Shown piece after piece: positions 37,256 through 45,811 of a stretch of DNA of 64,000 nucleotides (the first letter of the stretch is position 1; each line of letters starts with the position of its first letter). The stretch is from Oceaniglobus trochenteri. GTDB taxonomy: Bacteria; Pseudomonadota; Alphaproteobacteria; Rhodobacterales; Rhodobacteraceae. The notes under the pieces are model-generated. The model was not told the DNA's origin. It searched no databases and worked only from the letters and a program-made list of their open reading frames with translations. The translations under genes and the position numbers were made by a program. The stretch spans positions 186,001 through 250,000 of the forward strand of contig NZ_JACNMM010000005.1 in NCBI RefSeq assembly GCF_020529025.1, written 5' to 3'.

Positions 37256-38209
37256 TTATTTTGTCCGGGACGAGGGGCGCGCGCGGTTCAGGATCACCCC
37301 CAGCAGCGGCGCCTGCCCCGCCAGGATGCGTTCGCATTCGGCGATCTGGCGCGCGGTGGTCCGGGTGGCATCAGACACCAGAAGAACCCCGTCGACCTGC
37401 GGCAGGAAGGCGCCCAGATCGTCGTGGGCCAGGATTGCCGGCATGTCGTAAAGCACAACGTCAGGCACCAGCGCGGTCTGCATCGCCTCAAGCACCCGGG
37501 CGGTGCGCCGGTCGTGCAGAATGTCGGCGCTGTCCTGGAACGGCAGGGTGTTCAGCCCCAGGGCAAGTGTATCGGAAAGGCGCACAAGGTGCTGCGACAT
37601 GGCCACCCGGCCCGACAGGAAATGGCGGATCTCGCCCACCCCGTGCACATCCAGCGCATCGGCCACGCCCGGGTTGTGCTGGTTCAGATCGACAAGGATG
37701 CTGCGGCTTCCCGGCACCCGCGACAGCGACATCGCCAGATTGACGGCGGTAAACGTCACCCCGCAGCCCGGAGTCGGCGCGGCGATGGCGATGCGCGACC
37801 AGCCGTTCTGGCGCAGGGTATGCATCAGCCGCGTGCGCAGCAGGTCGATGGCGCGCGACACCTCGCTTTCGCGGTAATGGTTCGCCAGGGGCGCGCCGCC
37901 CAGTTCATACTTGCGCGCGCGCGGCTGGATCACCCGCAGCCCGACCCAGGTTTCACTGGTGCGCGGATGATCGACGGCCGTGCCACCGGCGAACAGCCCC
38001 TCACCCTCGCGGTCGCGCGGCGGGGTGAAAACCGAGGTTTCGGCGCGCGCGACCACTTCGTTCAGGCGTTGCGCCCAACCGCTGTCACGTTTCAGCCGCG
38101 CCCTTGGTTTGCGCGATTGGTTCATATGGCGCCCACCTGCATGATCGTCCCAGTCTTCGGGGTCGAACAGGCCATCCAACGGATCGGGCGGGTTTGACAC
38201 TTTGTTCAT
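37256..38209 (-). CDS. CpsD/CapB-like protein with degenerate P-loop
   Basis: A 317-residue cytosolic protein with the MinD/BY-kinase fold in its C-terminal two thirds: RTRLMHTLRQNGWSRIAIA, SILVDLNQHNPG, VVLYDMPAIL and GVLLVSDATRTT. In working BY-kinases the P-loop has a Lys. Here the motif reads TPGCGVTFTA, with Val151 in its place. The usual C-terminal tyrosine cluster is also missing (the end is NRARPSSRTK). It may therefore regulate Wzz without kinase activity, or use another nucleotide-binding mode. The first 110 residues are polar and probably disordered. The ATG at 38209 has no strong ribosome-binding site; an ATG at 38125 is possible. It lies between the ExoY-like and Wzz-like genes. 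Confidence 0.75.
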   Translation of the reverse strand: MNKVSNPPDPLDGLFDPEDWDDHAGGRHMNQSRKPRARLKRDSGWAQRLNEVVARAETSVFTPPRDREGEGLFAGGTAVDHPRTSETWVGLRVIQPRARKYELGGAPLANHYRESEVSRAIDLLRTRLMHTLRQNGWSRIAIAAPTPGCGVTFTAVNLAMSLSRVPGSRSILVDLNQHNPGVADALDVHGVGEIRHFLSGRVAMSQHLVRLSDTLALGLNTLPFQDSADILHDRRTARVLEAMQTALVPDVVLYDMPAILAHDDLGAFLPQVDGVLLVSDATRTTARQIAECERILAGQAPLLGVILNRARPSSRTK

Positions 38210-38355
38210 CGCTTGACCATTCTGCGTCTGGGCCAATGCCCTGCCACGCCCCGAAAGACGCCAGAGCACCGGATCAGGGCCGACACTCGCGGATCAAAGC
38301 GGCAGCCGTAAGGCAGCCACACGGCGACTATCTGGCCAAGCCCGGCCCTGCCCCG

Positions 38356-39120
38356 TCAATAACCGGTTCGCCGCAGCATAACACCGACCGTGCGCATCAT
38401 CACGCCCAGATCGCAGGGCAGCGACATCTTGGCGTGATATTGCGCGTCGATCTCGGCCCGGAAGGAAAAGTGGTTCTCGTTGCGCGCCGACACCTGCCAA
38501 TATCCTGTGATGCCGGGGCGCATGGCGAAATAGGCATAGGGATCGCCGTAAAGCGGCAGCTGTTCGGGCATCATCGGGCGCGGGCCGACCAGGCTCATGT
38601 CGCCCACCAGCACGTTCCAGAACTGCGGCAGTTCATCCAGCGAGGTGGTGCGCAGGAAGGCCCCGACACGGGTGATGCGTGGATCGTGCTTCAGCTTCTG
38701 GGTTTCGGCCCATTCGCGGGCCATGGCCGGATCGGCATCCAGGTATCGCTGAAGGCAGGCATCGGCATCACGCACCATGGTGCGCAGCTTCAGGATCGAG
38801 AAACGCCGCCCGCCCACGCCCAGCCTGTCCTGCCGGTAGAAGGGCGATCCGCCCTCGATCGCCAGCGCCAGAGCACAGATCGCGACCACCACAAGGGTCA
38901 GCGGCGCCGACAGCAGCACCAGGATGATATCGAGAAGCCGCTTGCCCAAGGCGCGGTATTGCAACGATCCGGGAAGCTTGCCCCCCGGCGTGACCGGGTT
39001 GTGCCGTGCCGAAAAGGCCAGGCCGGGCGAGAAGACCGAAACGATGGTGCCGCTGTCGGTTTTCGGGCTGGTCGCCCCCGACAGGCCCATCGCGCGACCC
39101 TCATAAACCTCATTTCTCAC
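38356..39120 (-). CDS. ExoY-type initiating sugar-phosphate transferase
   Basis: A 254-residue polyprenyl-phosphate sugar-1-phosphate transferase (bacterial sugar transferase family). These enzymes start polysaccharide synthesis by placing the first sugar on undecaprenyl phosphate. One membrane anchor near residue 65 ([20 protein letters not shown]) is followed by [52 protein letters not shown] (read as consecutive parts) and [15 protein letters not shown]. An AGGAGGAG site 6-13 bases before the ATG fixes the start. It is the first gene of the -strand exoY-cpsD-wzz series and defines the locus as a Wzx/Wzy-type exopolysaccharide system. Confidence 0.92.
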   Translation of the reverse strand: MRNEVYEGRAMGLSGATSPKTDSGTIVSVFSPGLAFSARHNPVTPGGKLPGSLQYRALGKRLLDIILVLLSAPLTLVVVAICALALAIEGGSPFYRQDRLGVGGRRFSILKLRTMVRDADACLQRYLDADPAMAREWAETQKLKHDPRITRVGAFLRTTSLDELPQFWNVLVGDMSLVGPRPMMPEQLPLYGDPYAYFAMRPGITGYWQVSARNENHFSFRAEIDAQYHAKMSLPCDLGVMMRTVGVMLRRTGY

Positions 39121-39715
39121 CCCGGGCTCCTCCTGAAAGGATGCAGCACATCACGTTGGCAGCGCGGTGCAATCGTATTTTTCCAACCAGGGGCCCATGG
39201 CCCCGGAAGACTTGGCGAATGTGGTGCCGGCCACGGGAAAGACCCGGACCGGCACCCTGAAATGGCACCCCACGCACCGACTTCAATGGATAAAGCGCAT
39301 TTTGAGCCGAACTTTAGAAAATTCGTCCAAAACAGACCGTTTCCACCTCCGACGTCGCGTTTCGTTTAACAATCGAACTCGTGAACAACCATTTCATCCT
39401 TGCAAGCAACAAACATTCATGATTGCGCCTTCCGGATCTAGTAACGTCGAGCATCTGAAGAAGTTTCGTTCTTCCCATGCCTGACCTAACGTCAGCTATC
39501 ACCTTCGATTGACGTTTAGGTAAACCATTTTCACGGGCAAGTTCGAGTGGTTTGACGATTGTGACGCTACGGCATCGCATACGAATGCCATCATTTGGGC
39601 ATGACTCTGCGCATCCTCGCAGATCATATGTGCACAAACGATCAGAGAGGCCGGAATTTCAGGCGACAGGCCGAATTTTCCCCCGGCCCGGCGAATCGCC
39701 CGGGATGAAATCTGC
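39121..39715. other. AT-richer non-coding stretch upstream of the ExoY-like gene
   Basis: This is the only gap longer than 300 bases. By my count GC is about 37 percent in 39361-39420, far below the surrounding genes. A 107-codon open frame on the - strand (39314-39637) has no ribosome-binding site, an atypical amino-acid content and no recognisable motif, so I do not call it. An imperfect inverted repeat is listed separately. A GC-rich palindromic stretch (about 39688-39705) just after the aminotransferase stop may act as its terminator, without a T-tract. The promoter of the ExoY-like gene must lie here; a small RNA is possible but not shown. Confidence 0.6.
39485..39520. promoter_or_regulatory. 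Imperfect inverted repeat before the ExoY-like operon
   Basis: CCTAACGTCA (39485-39494) and TGACGTTTAGG (39510-39520) are inverted copies that differ by one extra base, separated by 15 bases in AT-richer DNA. The arms each contain a TGACGT-like half-site. The position, about 365-400 bases before the ExoY-like start, suits a binding site for a regulator of the exopolysaccharide genes. No known regulator can be assigned. Confidence 0.4.
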
Positions 39716-40855
39716 CTAGCGATTCGCCATGAAACGGGTCAGCCGCTCCAGCCCCTCGACGATATCCGCTGTCGCGCGGGCATAGGAAAACCGCAGCGTG
39801 CGTGCCCCCCGCCCCGGATCAAAATCAAGGCCCGGTGTCACGGCCACCCCGGCCTTGTCCAGGATCTCGGCGGCGAAGGCCAGGCTGTCATCGGTCAGGT
39901 CCGACACGTCCGCATAGACGTAAAAGGCGCCATCGGGCGGCGCGAAGGTGGTAAACCCGGCCGCGGGCAATCCGTCGATCAGCAACTGGCGGTTGGTGGC
40001 ATAGACGCCAAGGTTGGCCTGCAACTCGTCATCGCAATCCAGCGCCGCCAGGGCCGCGATCTGGCTGGCATGGGGCGGGCAGATGAACATGTTCTGGGCC
40101 AGCCGCTCGATCATGCGCACGTGATCGTCCGGAACCACCATCCAGCCGATCCGCCAGCCGGTCATCGAGAAATACTTCGAGAAGGAGTTGATCACATAGA
40201 CATCGTCGCTGATTTCCAGGGCCGACACCGGCCGCTTGTCGTAATTCACGCCATGATAGATCTCGTCCGAAACGAAGGCCGCACCACGCGCCCCGGTCGC
40301 GGCGATCAGCGCCGCGAGGTCGGGCTTGTCCAGCATGGTCCCCGAGGGGTTGGCGGGCGAGGCGACGATCAGGCCCGCGATGTCATCGGGCAGGTTATCG
40401 GGGGTGGGCTGGAACCGCGCTTCGGGGGTGGTGTCGATGCCCACCGGCTCAAGGCTCAGCGCGCGCAGGATCTGGCGGTAGGACGGATAGCCGGGGTTGC
40501 CCAGGGCCACCCGATCGCCGGCATCGAACAACCCGCTGAAGGCCAGCAGAAAGCCCGCCGACGACCCCGAGGTCACGATGACCCGCTCGGGGTTCAGCTC
40601 GACACCGTACCAATCGCGATAGAGCCGCGCGATCCGCGCCCGCAACTCGGGCAGACCCAGCGCCACGGTGTATCCCAGCGATCCGGTCTCCATCGCGGCG
40701 GCCAGCGCGGCCCTTGCGCCGGCGGGGGCCGGGGTGCCGGGCTGGCCCACCTCCATGTGGATGATGTGGCGGCCCGCCGCCTCGGCGGCGCGGGCGTGCT
40801 CCATAACGTCCATCACGATGAAGGGGGCCACCTGCCCCCGCTTGCTCTGTTTCAT
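39716..40855 (-). CDS. PLP-dependent class I/II aminotransferase
   Basis: A 379-residue fold-type I aminotransferase. The conserved features are IHMEVGQPGTPAP, VTSGSSAGFLLAFSGL, ASPANPSGTMLD, the region FVSDEIYHG, and the PLP-lysine segment SFSKYFSMTGWRIGW (Lys after Ser near residue 220). The Arg that binds the substrate carboxylate is in TLRFSYA. Its substrate cannot be read; many relatives act on aspartate or aromatic amino acids. The ATG at 40855 is preferred because GGGGGACGG lies just before it; the frame stays open upstream. The gene is divergent from the DsbA-like gene, with about 140 bases between. Confidence 0.88.
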   Translation of the reverse strand: MKQSKRGQVAPFIVMDVMEHARAAEAAGRHIIHMEVGQPGTPAPAGARAALAAAMETGSLGYTVALGLPELRARIARLYRDWYGVELNPERVIVTSGSSAGFLLAFSGLFDAGDRVALGNPGYPSYRQILRALSLEPVGIDTTPEARFQPTPDNLPDDIAGLIVASPANPSGTMLDKPDLAALIAATGARGAAFVSDEIYHGVNYDKRPVSALEISDDVYVINSFSKYFSMTGWRIGWMVVPDDHVRMIERLAQNMFICPPHASQIAALAALDCDDELQANLGVYATNRQLLIDGLPAAGFTTFAPPDGAFYVYADVSDLTDDSLAFAAEILDKAGVAVTPGLDFDPGRGARTLRFSYARATADIVEGLERLTRFMANR

Positions 40856-40997
40856 GTGCCGTCCCCCGGTTTTGGCCTTCGTCGCCCGGCAGGACACCGC
40901 CGTCAATGCCCGCCCGCGGACAAACCCGCGTGAGCCCCCTTGCCACCACGCCCCGCTGTGCGATGCTGACCGCGATTTGATTTACAGGAGAGCCCCG

Positions 40998-41735
40998 ATG
41001 CTGCGCACCCCCCTGACCGCCCTCGCCCTGTCGGCGGCCCTTGCCCTTCCCGCGGGGGCCGAGATGTCCGATGCCGAACGCACCGAGTTCCGGGCCGAGG
41101 TGCGCGCCTACCTGCTCGACAATCCCGAGGTCCTGATGGAGGCGATCGGCGTGCTGGAACAGCGCCAGGCCGAACAGCAGGCCATGGGCGATCAGCAGCT
41201 TCTGGCCGACAACGCCGACGCCCTCTTTAACGACGGCGCAAGCTGGGTGGGCGGCAACCCCGAGGGCGACGTGACCATCGTTGAATTCCTCGACTACCGC
41301 TGCGGCTATTGCAAACGCGCCCACCCCGAGGTGGCCGAGCTTCTGGCCCGCGACGGCAACATCCGCCTGATCGTCAAGGAATACCCGATCCTGGGCGAGG
41401 ATTCGGTGACCGGCGCGCGCTTTGCCATCGCCACCAAGAAGGTCGCCGGCGATGACGCCTACCGGACGATGAACGATGCCCTCATGGCCCTGCGCGGTGA
41501 CATGACGGCCGACACCCTGCGCGCCCTGGCCGATGAAAATGGCCTGGATGGCGATGCCATCATCGCCGCCATGTCCGACCCCGAGGTCAACCGCATCATC
41601 GCCGCCAACCGCGCCCTGGGTCAGCGGCTGAACATCAACGGCACGCCCAGCTTCGTCTTCGGCGATCAGATGGTGCGCGGCTATGTGCCGCTCGACACCA
41701 TGGAACAGATCGTGAAATCCCTGCGCGAGGGATGA
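40998..41735 (+). CDS. Periplasmic DsbA/DsbG-like thiol-disulfide oxidoreductase
   Basis: A 245-residue exported protein with signal peptide MLRTPLTALALSAALALPAGA. An N-terminal helical stretch with a Gln-rich part (about residues 30-70) comes before the thioredoxin fold. The active site is Cys102-Gly-Tyr-Cys105, with EFLDYRCGYCKRAHPEV around it, and the cis-Pro loop is NINGTPSFVFG. The layout resembles ScsC/Com1-type proteins that oxidise or isomerise periplasmic disulfides. AGGAG precedes the ATG. The stop overlaps the following GNAT gene by 4 bases, so the two are coupled. Confidence 0.9.
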   Translation: MLRTPLTALALSAALALPAGAEMSDAERTEFRAEVRAYLLDNPEVLMEAIGVLEQRQAEQQAMGDQQLLADNADALFNDGASWVGGNPEGDVTIVEFLDYRCGYCKRAHPEVAELLARDGNIRLIVKEYPILGEDSVTGARFAIATKKVAGDDAYRTMNDALMALRGDMTADTLRALADENGLDGDAIIAAMSDPEVNRIIAANRALGQRLNINGTPSFVFGDQMVRGYVPLDTMEQIVKSLREG

Positions 41736-42223
41736 TCGCCCTGCGCGCGCTCGGGGCGGAAGATGCCGCCCTGGTCGCCGAGCTCCAGTCCGATTGCGCC
41801 GACTACATCGCGCTTGAAACCGGCCAGGCGCCCGGCCCGGCCCATGTGGCCGGGTTTTTCGATGATGCCCCGCCGGGCCTTTCCGCCGACCAGATCTTCG
41901 CCATGGCGATCTGCGAAGGCGAAAGACCCATCGGCCTGCTGAACTGGTCGCAGGGCTATCCCGAAACCACCGACGCCTATATCGGCCTGCTCATGCTCGT
42001 GCCCACGGCAAGGGGGCGCGGCATCGGTGGCGAAGTGCTGTCACAGGTGATCCGGGCGGCCCGAAACCGTCACTGCACCCGCCTGCTGCTCTGCGTCTTT
42101 CGCGACAACCCCGCGGCCCTGCGATTCTGGCAGGCGCACGGGTTCCGCCACCGCCAGACGACCCCGCCCGCCACGTTCGGTGCAAGAACCCACATCCGCG
42201 ACGAACTCAGCCGCGCGATCTAG
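41732..42223 (+). CDS. GNAT-family N-acetyltransferase
   Basis: A 163-residue acetyltransferase with the acetyl-CoA-binding motif A, LMLVPTARGRGIGGEVLSQV (near residue 90), and the C-terminal DNPAALRFWQAHGFRHRQT. The fold and length are those of single-domain GNAT enzymes; the substrate (small molecule or protein) is unknown. It is translationally coupled to the upstream DsbA-like gene by a 4-base overlap. A dispersed repeat copy follows its stop. Confidence 0.82.
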   Translation: MIALRALGAEDAALVAELQSDCADYIALETGQAPGPAHVAGFFDDAPPGLSADQIFAMAICEGERPIGLLNWSQGYPETTDAYIGLLMLVPTARGRGIGGEVLSQVIRAARNRHCTRLLLCVFRDNPAALRFWQAHGFRHRQTTPPATFGARTHIRDELSRAI

Positions 42224-42236
42224 CCGCCCGGCCCCT

Positions 42237-42272
42237 CATCTTTGGTCCTTCAAATATCCCCGCCGGAGGCTC
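42237..42272 (-). repeat. Dispersed intergenic repeat, copy B
   Basis: Read on the - strand it contains CCTCCGGCGGGGATATTTG followed by AGGACCAAAGATG. It matches copy C at 48679 over nearly all of its length, in inverted orientation and with one small difference (AAG versus CG). It lies between convergent genes (GNAT and ispG). Confidence 0.7.
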
Positions 42273-42310
42273 CCGCACCTTCAACCCGCGCGAGCGGCGA
42301 AGGGGCGCGC

Positions 42311-43441
42311 CTACTCCGCCGCCTTGACCTCGGCCAGGCCCGCCTCGATCGCCTCGGCGCGCTTTTCCACCTGTTCGACGATGTGGTCTATCATCTGGTC
42401 GTTGTTCATCTTGTGGCTCTGCTTGCCCGCCAGATACACCATCCCCGACCCGGCGCCGCCGCCGGTGAAGCCGACGTCGGTCATCAGCGCCTCGCCGGGG
42501 CCGTTGACCACGCAGCCGATGATGCTCAGGCTCATGGGCGTCTTGATATGCTCCAGCCGCTTTTCCAGCGCCTCGACCGTCTTGATCACGTCGAACCCCT
42601 GTCGCGCGCAGGACGGGCAGGAAATGATGTTTACCCCCCGGTGGCGCAGGCCCAGCGATTTCAGGATCTCGAAGCCCACCTTCACCTCTTCCACCGGGTC
42701 GGCGGAAAGGGACACGCGGATCGTGTCGCCAATGCCCATCCACAAGAGGTTGCCAAGGCCGATGGCCGATTTGATCGTCCCGCTCATCAACCCGCCGGCC
42801 TCGGTGATGCCAAGGTGGATCGGCGCGTCGGTGGCTTCGGCCAGTTGTTGATAGGCGGCGGCCGCCATGAAGACATCCGAGGCCTTGCAACTGATCTTGA
42901 ACTCGTGAAAATCGTTGTCCTGCAAGATCTTGATGTGGTCCAGCCCGGATTCCACCATGGCATCGGGGCAAGGCTCGCCGTATTTCTCCAGCAGGTGCCG
43001 CTCCAGCGATCCGGCGTTCACGCCGATGCGGATCGAACAATTGTGATCGCGGGCGGCGCGGATCACTTCCTTCACCCGCTTTTCATCGCCGATGTTGCCG
43101 GGGTTGATCCGCAGGCAGGCGGCGCCCGCCTCGGCGGCCTCGATCCCGCGCTTGTAGTGGAAATGGATGTCGGCAACGATGGGCACCGGGCTTTCGCGCA
43201 CGATCTCCTTCAGGGCCTTGGCGCTGTCCTCATCGGGCACGGAAATCCGCACGATGTCGGCCCCCACCTCAGCCGCTGCCTGCACCTGCGCGATGGTGGC
43301 GCGCACGTCGGTTGTCAGGGTGTTGGTCATGGTCTGCACCGAAATCGGCGCATCGCCCCCCACCGGCACATTGCCCACCATGATCTGGCGGGATTTGCGG
43401 CGGTAGATGTTGCGCCACGGGCGAACGTGATTCAGCGACAT
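42311..43441 (-). CDS. ispG: 4-hydroxy-3-methylbut-2-enyl diphosphate synthase (flavodoxin type)
   Basis: A 376-residue [4Fe-4S] enzyme of the MEP isoprenoid pathway that converts MEcPP to HMBPP. The TIM-barrel part has [26 protein letters not shown] and LRINPGNIG. The cluster domain carries the three cysteines in ISCPSCARQ and [12 protein letters not shown]. The length matches the bacterial short form. It lies 89 bases downstream of the rodZ-like gene on the same strand, an order also known in Escherichia coli. Confidence 0.96.
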   Translation of the reverse strand: MSLNHVRPWRNIYRRKSRQIMVGNVPVGGDAPISVQTMTNTLTTDVRATIAQVQAAAEVGADIVRISVPDEDSAKALKEIVRESPVPIVADIHFHYKRGIEAAEAGAACLRINPGNIGDEKRVKEVIRAARDHNCSIRIGVNAGSLERHLLEKYGEPCPDAMVESGLDHIKILQDNDFHEFKISCKASDVFMAAAAYQQLAEATDAPIHLGITEAGGLMSGTIKSAIGLGNLLWMGIGDTIRVSLSADPVEEVKVGFEILKSLGLRHRGVNIISCPSCARQGFDVIKTVEALEKRLEHIKTPMSLSIIGCVVNGPGEALMTDVGFTGGGAGSGMVYLAGKQSHKMNNDQMIDHIVEQVEKRAEAIEAGLAEVKAAE

Positions 43442-43530
43442 GGGGAGGCCCTTTTGTCTTACGGTTTCAGGCCCTCAGATAGGACAAGGCGGCGCGCAGG
43501 GCAACGCCGCGAGCGGGATCGTGATTGGGA

Positions 43531-44811
43531 CTAGTCTTCGACCGGCGCCAGAAGCGACGCGTCAGCCACCACGGTTGCCAGGTCGCTGTCCTTTTCCAGG
43601 TCGGCGACATCGTATTTGTCGCGCAGCGATTCTGCCGCAAGGCTGAGGTTCTTGGTCACCTGCCCCGACCGGCCCGCCGGGCCATAGGTCTCGCCGTTCA
43701 GGGCGAAATAGATCGCGCCGGATTCGCCGGTGAGAAGCGTAGCCGCCTCTTCCGTCTTGGGCAGGACGAAGCGGTCGCCCTTGTTCATGATGTTTTCATA
43801 GATCACGGTGCCGTCGGCGGCCCGCACGCGCACCCAGCTGTCGCGCACCGCGAACATCACCACTTCGGGCACGTTGTCGGCCACCACGCGCACGGTTTCC
43901 TGTTCGGCGGCCGGGGCTTCGCGCCCATCGGTGCCGATGACCGTTCCGGCCAGGGGCGCGGTGACGGCCGAAATCTCGACCTCGCGCCGGGTCAGCGCGG
44001 TGTCCGAGGCGATGGCCCCGCCTGCACGCGGATCAAGCGTTGCGATGGGGGCATCCCGCGCCACCATCACCGGCACATCCAGCGCCTGGGGGCGATAGAT
44101 CCGGTCAAAGCCATCGGCATCGCGCGGTTCGATTCCGGCAACGGCATCGGCGCCCACCGGCATATCGGCCCCGGCCCCCATGAGCGGATCAAGCTCTGAC
44201 ACGACTCCGGGCGCCTGGTCGACCGGCACGAATTCGACCTTCTGCATTTCGTTCAGGAAGGAATAGCCGCCATAGCCCAGCCCGCAGATCAGCGCGAGAA
44301 GCACCGCGCTTGACCCGATGGCGCCGGGCTCAAGTCGCGACAGAAGGCCCGGCGTGGGCGGCGTGAACAGCGCCGAGGATTCGGCGAAGGGATCGCGGCG
44401 CCCCCCACGGTCGGGAGTGCGGGGTTCGGCCCGCTTGGACGAGGCCGCCGACGACATGCCGTGCGCGGTTTCAAACCCGCCTTCGGCGCAGAAAGCCTTG
44501 TAGGCCCACTCGGGGTCAAGCCCCAGGTAACGGGCATAGGAACGAACGTAGCCGGCGATGAACCCGGGGGTTTCGAACGCCGAGGGATCGGCGTTCTCGA
44601 TGGCTGCGATGTAGGTGGCCTTGATCTTCAGTTCGCGCTGAACGTCCAGCAGGGACTTGCCCAAGGTGGCCCGTTCGCCGCGCATGACGTCCCCGAGCCG
44701 CAAGTCGAAATCGTCAAAGCTCCGCGGCTTTTCAACGTCTTCCACAACCTCGGGTGCCCGAAAACGTCGGATCATTCTGCCCACCAACCTGTCACTGCCC
44801 CATGTCCCCAA
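43531..44811 (-). CDS. rodZ: RodZ-like helix-turn-helix membrane protein
   Basis: A 426-residue bitopic protein. Residues 36-105 form a Cro/RodZ-type HTH (GDVMRGERATLGKSLLDVQ, YIAAIENADPSAFETPGF, GYVRSYARYLGLDP). One membrane segment lies near 165-185 (SSAVLLALICGLGYGGYSFL). The periplasmic part ends in a beta-rich DUF4115 domain (RDSWVRVRAADGTVIYENIM, then FVLPKTEE). RodZ links MreB to the wall-synthesis machinery and sets cell shape. GTGAGGAG before the ATG at 44811 supports that start over the ATG 12 codons later. The linker between HTH and membrane is Pro/Arg-rich. ispG follows. Confidence 0.88.
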   Translation of the reverse strand: MGTWGSDRLVGRMIRRFRAPEVVEDVEKPRSFDDFDLRLGDVMRGERATLGKSLLDVQRELKIKATYIAAIENADPSAFETPGFIAGYVRSYARYLGLDPEWAYKAFCAEGGFETAHGMSSAASSKRAEPRTPDRGGRRDPFAESSALFTPPTPGLLSRLEPGAIGSSAVLLALICGLGYGGYSFLNEMQKVEFVPVDQAPGVVSELDPLMGAGADMPVGADAVAGIEPRDADGFDRIYRPQALDVPVMVARDAPIATLDPRAGGAIASDTALTRREVEISAVTAPLAGTVIGTDGREAPAAEQETVRVVADNVPEVVMFAVRDSWVRVRAADGTVIYENIMNKGDRFVLPKTEEAATLLTGESGAIYFALNGETYGPAGRSGQVTKNLSLAAESLRDKYDVADLEKDSDLATVVADASLLAPVED

Positions 44812-44997
44812 CTCCTCACGATTCGTCTCGTGGGATGATTTGCAGGGAAGGTAACATAGGGTTGTTCACGTTGCACATGCAGAATGCGGTCAAAACCTTG
44901 AAATCGGCGTTTTCCAGCGCAAAACCGGGCGCTTGGCGCTGTTTCCGAAGGCAAAACGAACCGTCGCTGCCCACCTGCGCCGGCCCCCCGGACCATC

Positions 44998-45019
44998 GGC
45001 GCGCCTCCCGCGGCGCGCC
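44998..45019. terminator. GC-only stem-loop between the DUF4189-like gene and rodZ
   Basis: GGCGCGCC appears twice around TCCCGC, giving a perfect 8-bp stem. It lies about 75 bases downstream of the stop of the DUF4189-like gene. On the transcribed - strand no T-run follows, so its terminator activity is uncertain. The two 8-mers are self-palindromes, so a direct-repeat reading is equally possible. Confidence 0.4.
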
Positions 45020-45094
45020 GCCATTTTCGGCAAAACCTTTTCAAGCCGGATATTTACGAACCGTAATTCATCCGGAGAATCAAGGCGTGTCGCA

Positions 45095-45676
45095 TCATTC
45101 CGCGATGGCAATGGTGCAATCGCGCGCGCCCTTGGCCTTTTTGTTACACTCGCTGCGGGCCACTTCACCGGCGCCCTGGCCCCGGGCCAGCGCCCATTCG
45201 CCCGTCGCGGGCGAGATCGCCAGGGCCTTGGGCCCCGCGCCCTCCCACGATGTGCGGAAGCCCGCCGTCGCATCCACCGAAAGCTGGAGCGGCCTTGCCG
45301 CATGGCCCGCGGGGCGGATATGCGCCGCGATCACGCAGCGCGCGCTGCCGGGCTTGCGGGCCTTGTCGCAGGCCGCACGCGCCGCGGCCTCGGCCGGGGG
45401 AATGGCGTGATAGTTGGCGGCGGCCAGGGTTGGTTCGGCCATCAGGCCCTCGTCGGGGGAAATGGCCACGGCACCATAGTATTTCTGCTGCTTGGCGATC
45501 TCGCCCAGCACCAGCTTGTCCTGTTCGGACAGCATCGGCAGGTTGAAGACCGTGACCGAAACGCCGCTGGTGGAAAACAGCATGTCGTCGGCAATGGCGC
45601 CGTCCACGGTCTGGGCGGCGGCGGGGGATGCAAGGCCCGCGATCAGGGCGATCGGCAGAAGGCGGTTGAGGCGCAT
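45095..45676 (-). CDS. Secreted protein with a DUF4189-like C-terminus
   Basis: A 193-residue exported protein with signal peptide MRLNRLLPIALIAGLASPAAA. Two similar segments follow. One reads KYYGAVAISPDEGL with later AARAACDKAR and CVIAAHI; the other reads GPKALAISPATGEWALARG with ARSECNKKAKGARDC. Each resembles the DUF4189 pattern of aromatic/Ala-rich strand, helix and paired Cys, so the protein may be two tandem repeats of one domain. The ATG at 45676 has GGAG 8 bases upstream and starts the signal peptide. The open frame runs far upstream against the M20 gene but is not coding there. Function unknown. Confidence 0.7.
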   Translation of the reverse strand: MRLNRLLPIALIAGLASPAAAQTVDGAIADDMLFSTSGVSVTVFNLPMLSEQDKLVLGEIAKQQKYYGAVAISPDEGLMAEPTLAAANYHAIPPAEAAARAACDKARKPGSARCVIAAHIRPAGHAARPLQLSVDATAGFRTSWEGAGPKALAISPATGEWALARGQGAGEVARSECNKKAKGARDCTIAIAE

Positions 45677-45811
45677 GGGATAATCTCCGTCTCGTAAACT
45701 GTTGGCATGGATAGTAGTGCGCGCCCCCGCCCCTGACCACCCCGCGGCGCTGGACAGTGGCGGCCCGGCTGATACTGTCGCCCCGACATTCCTTTCGACC
45801 GGAGCCGCAAG

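Noticed and set aside
39314-39637. 107-codon frame on the - strand in the AT-rich gap
   Set aside because: No ribosome-binding site, odd composition with several Cys, Arg and Met, and no motif. Its length is expected by chance in this sequence.
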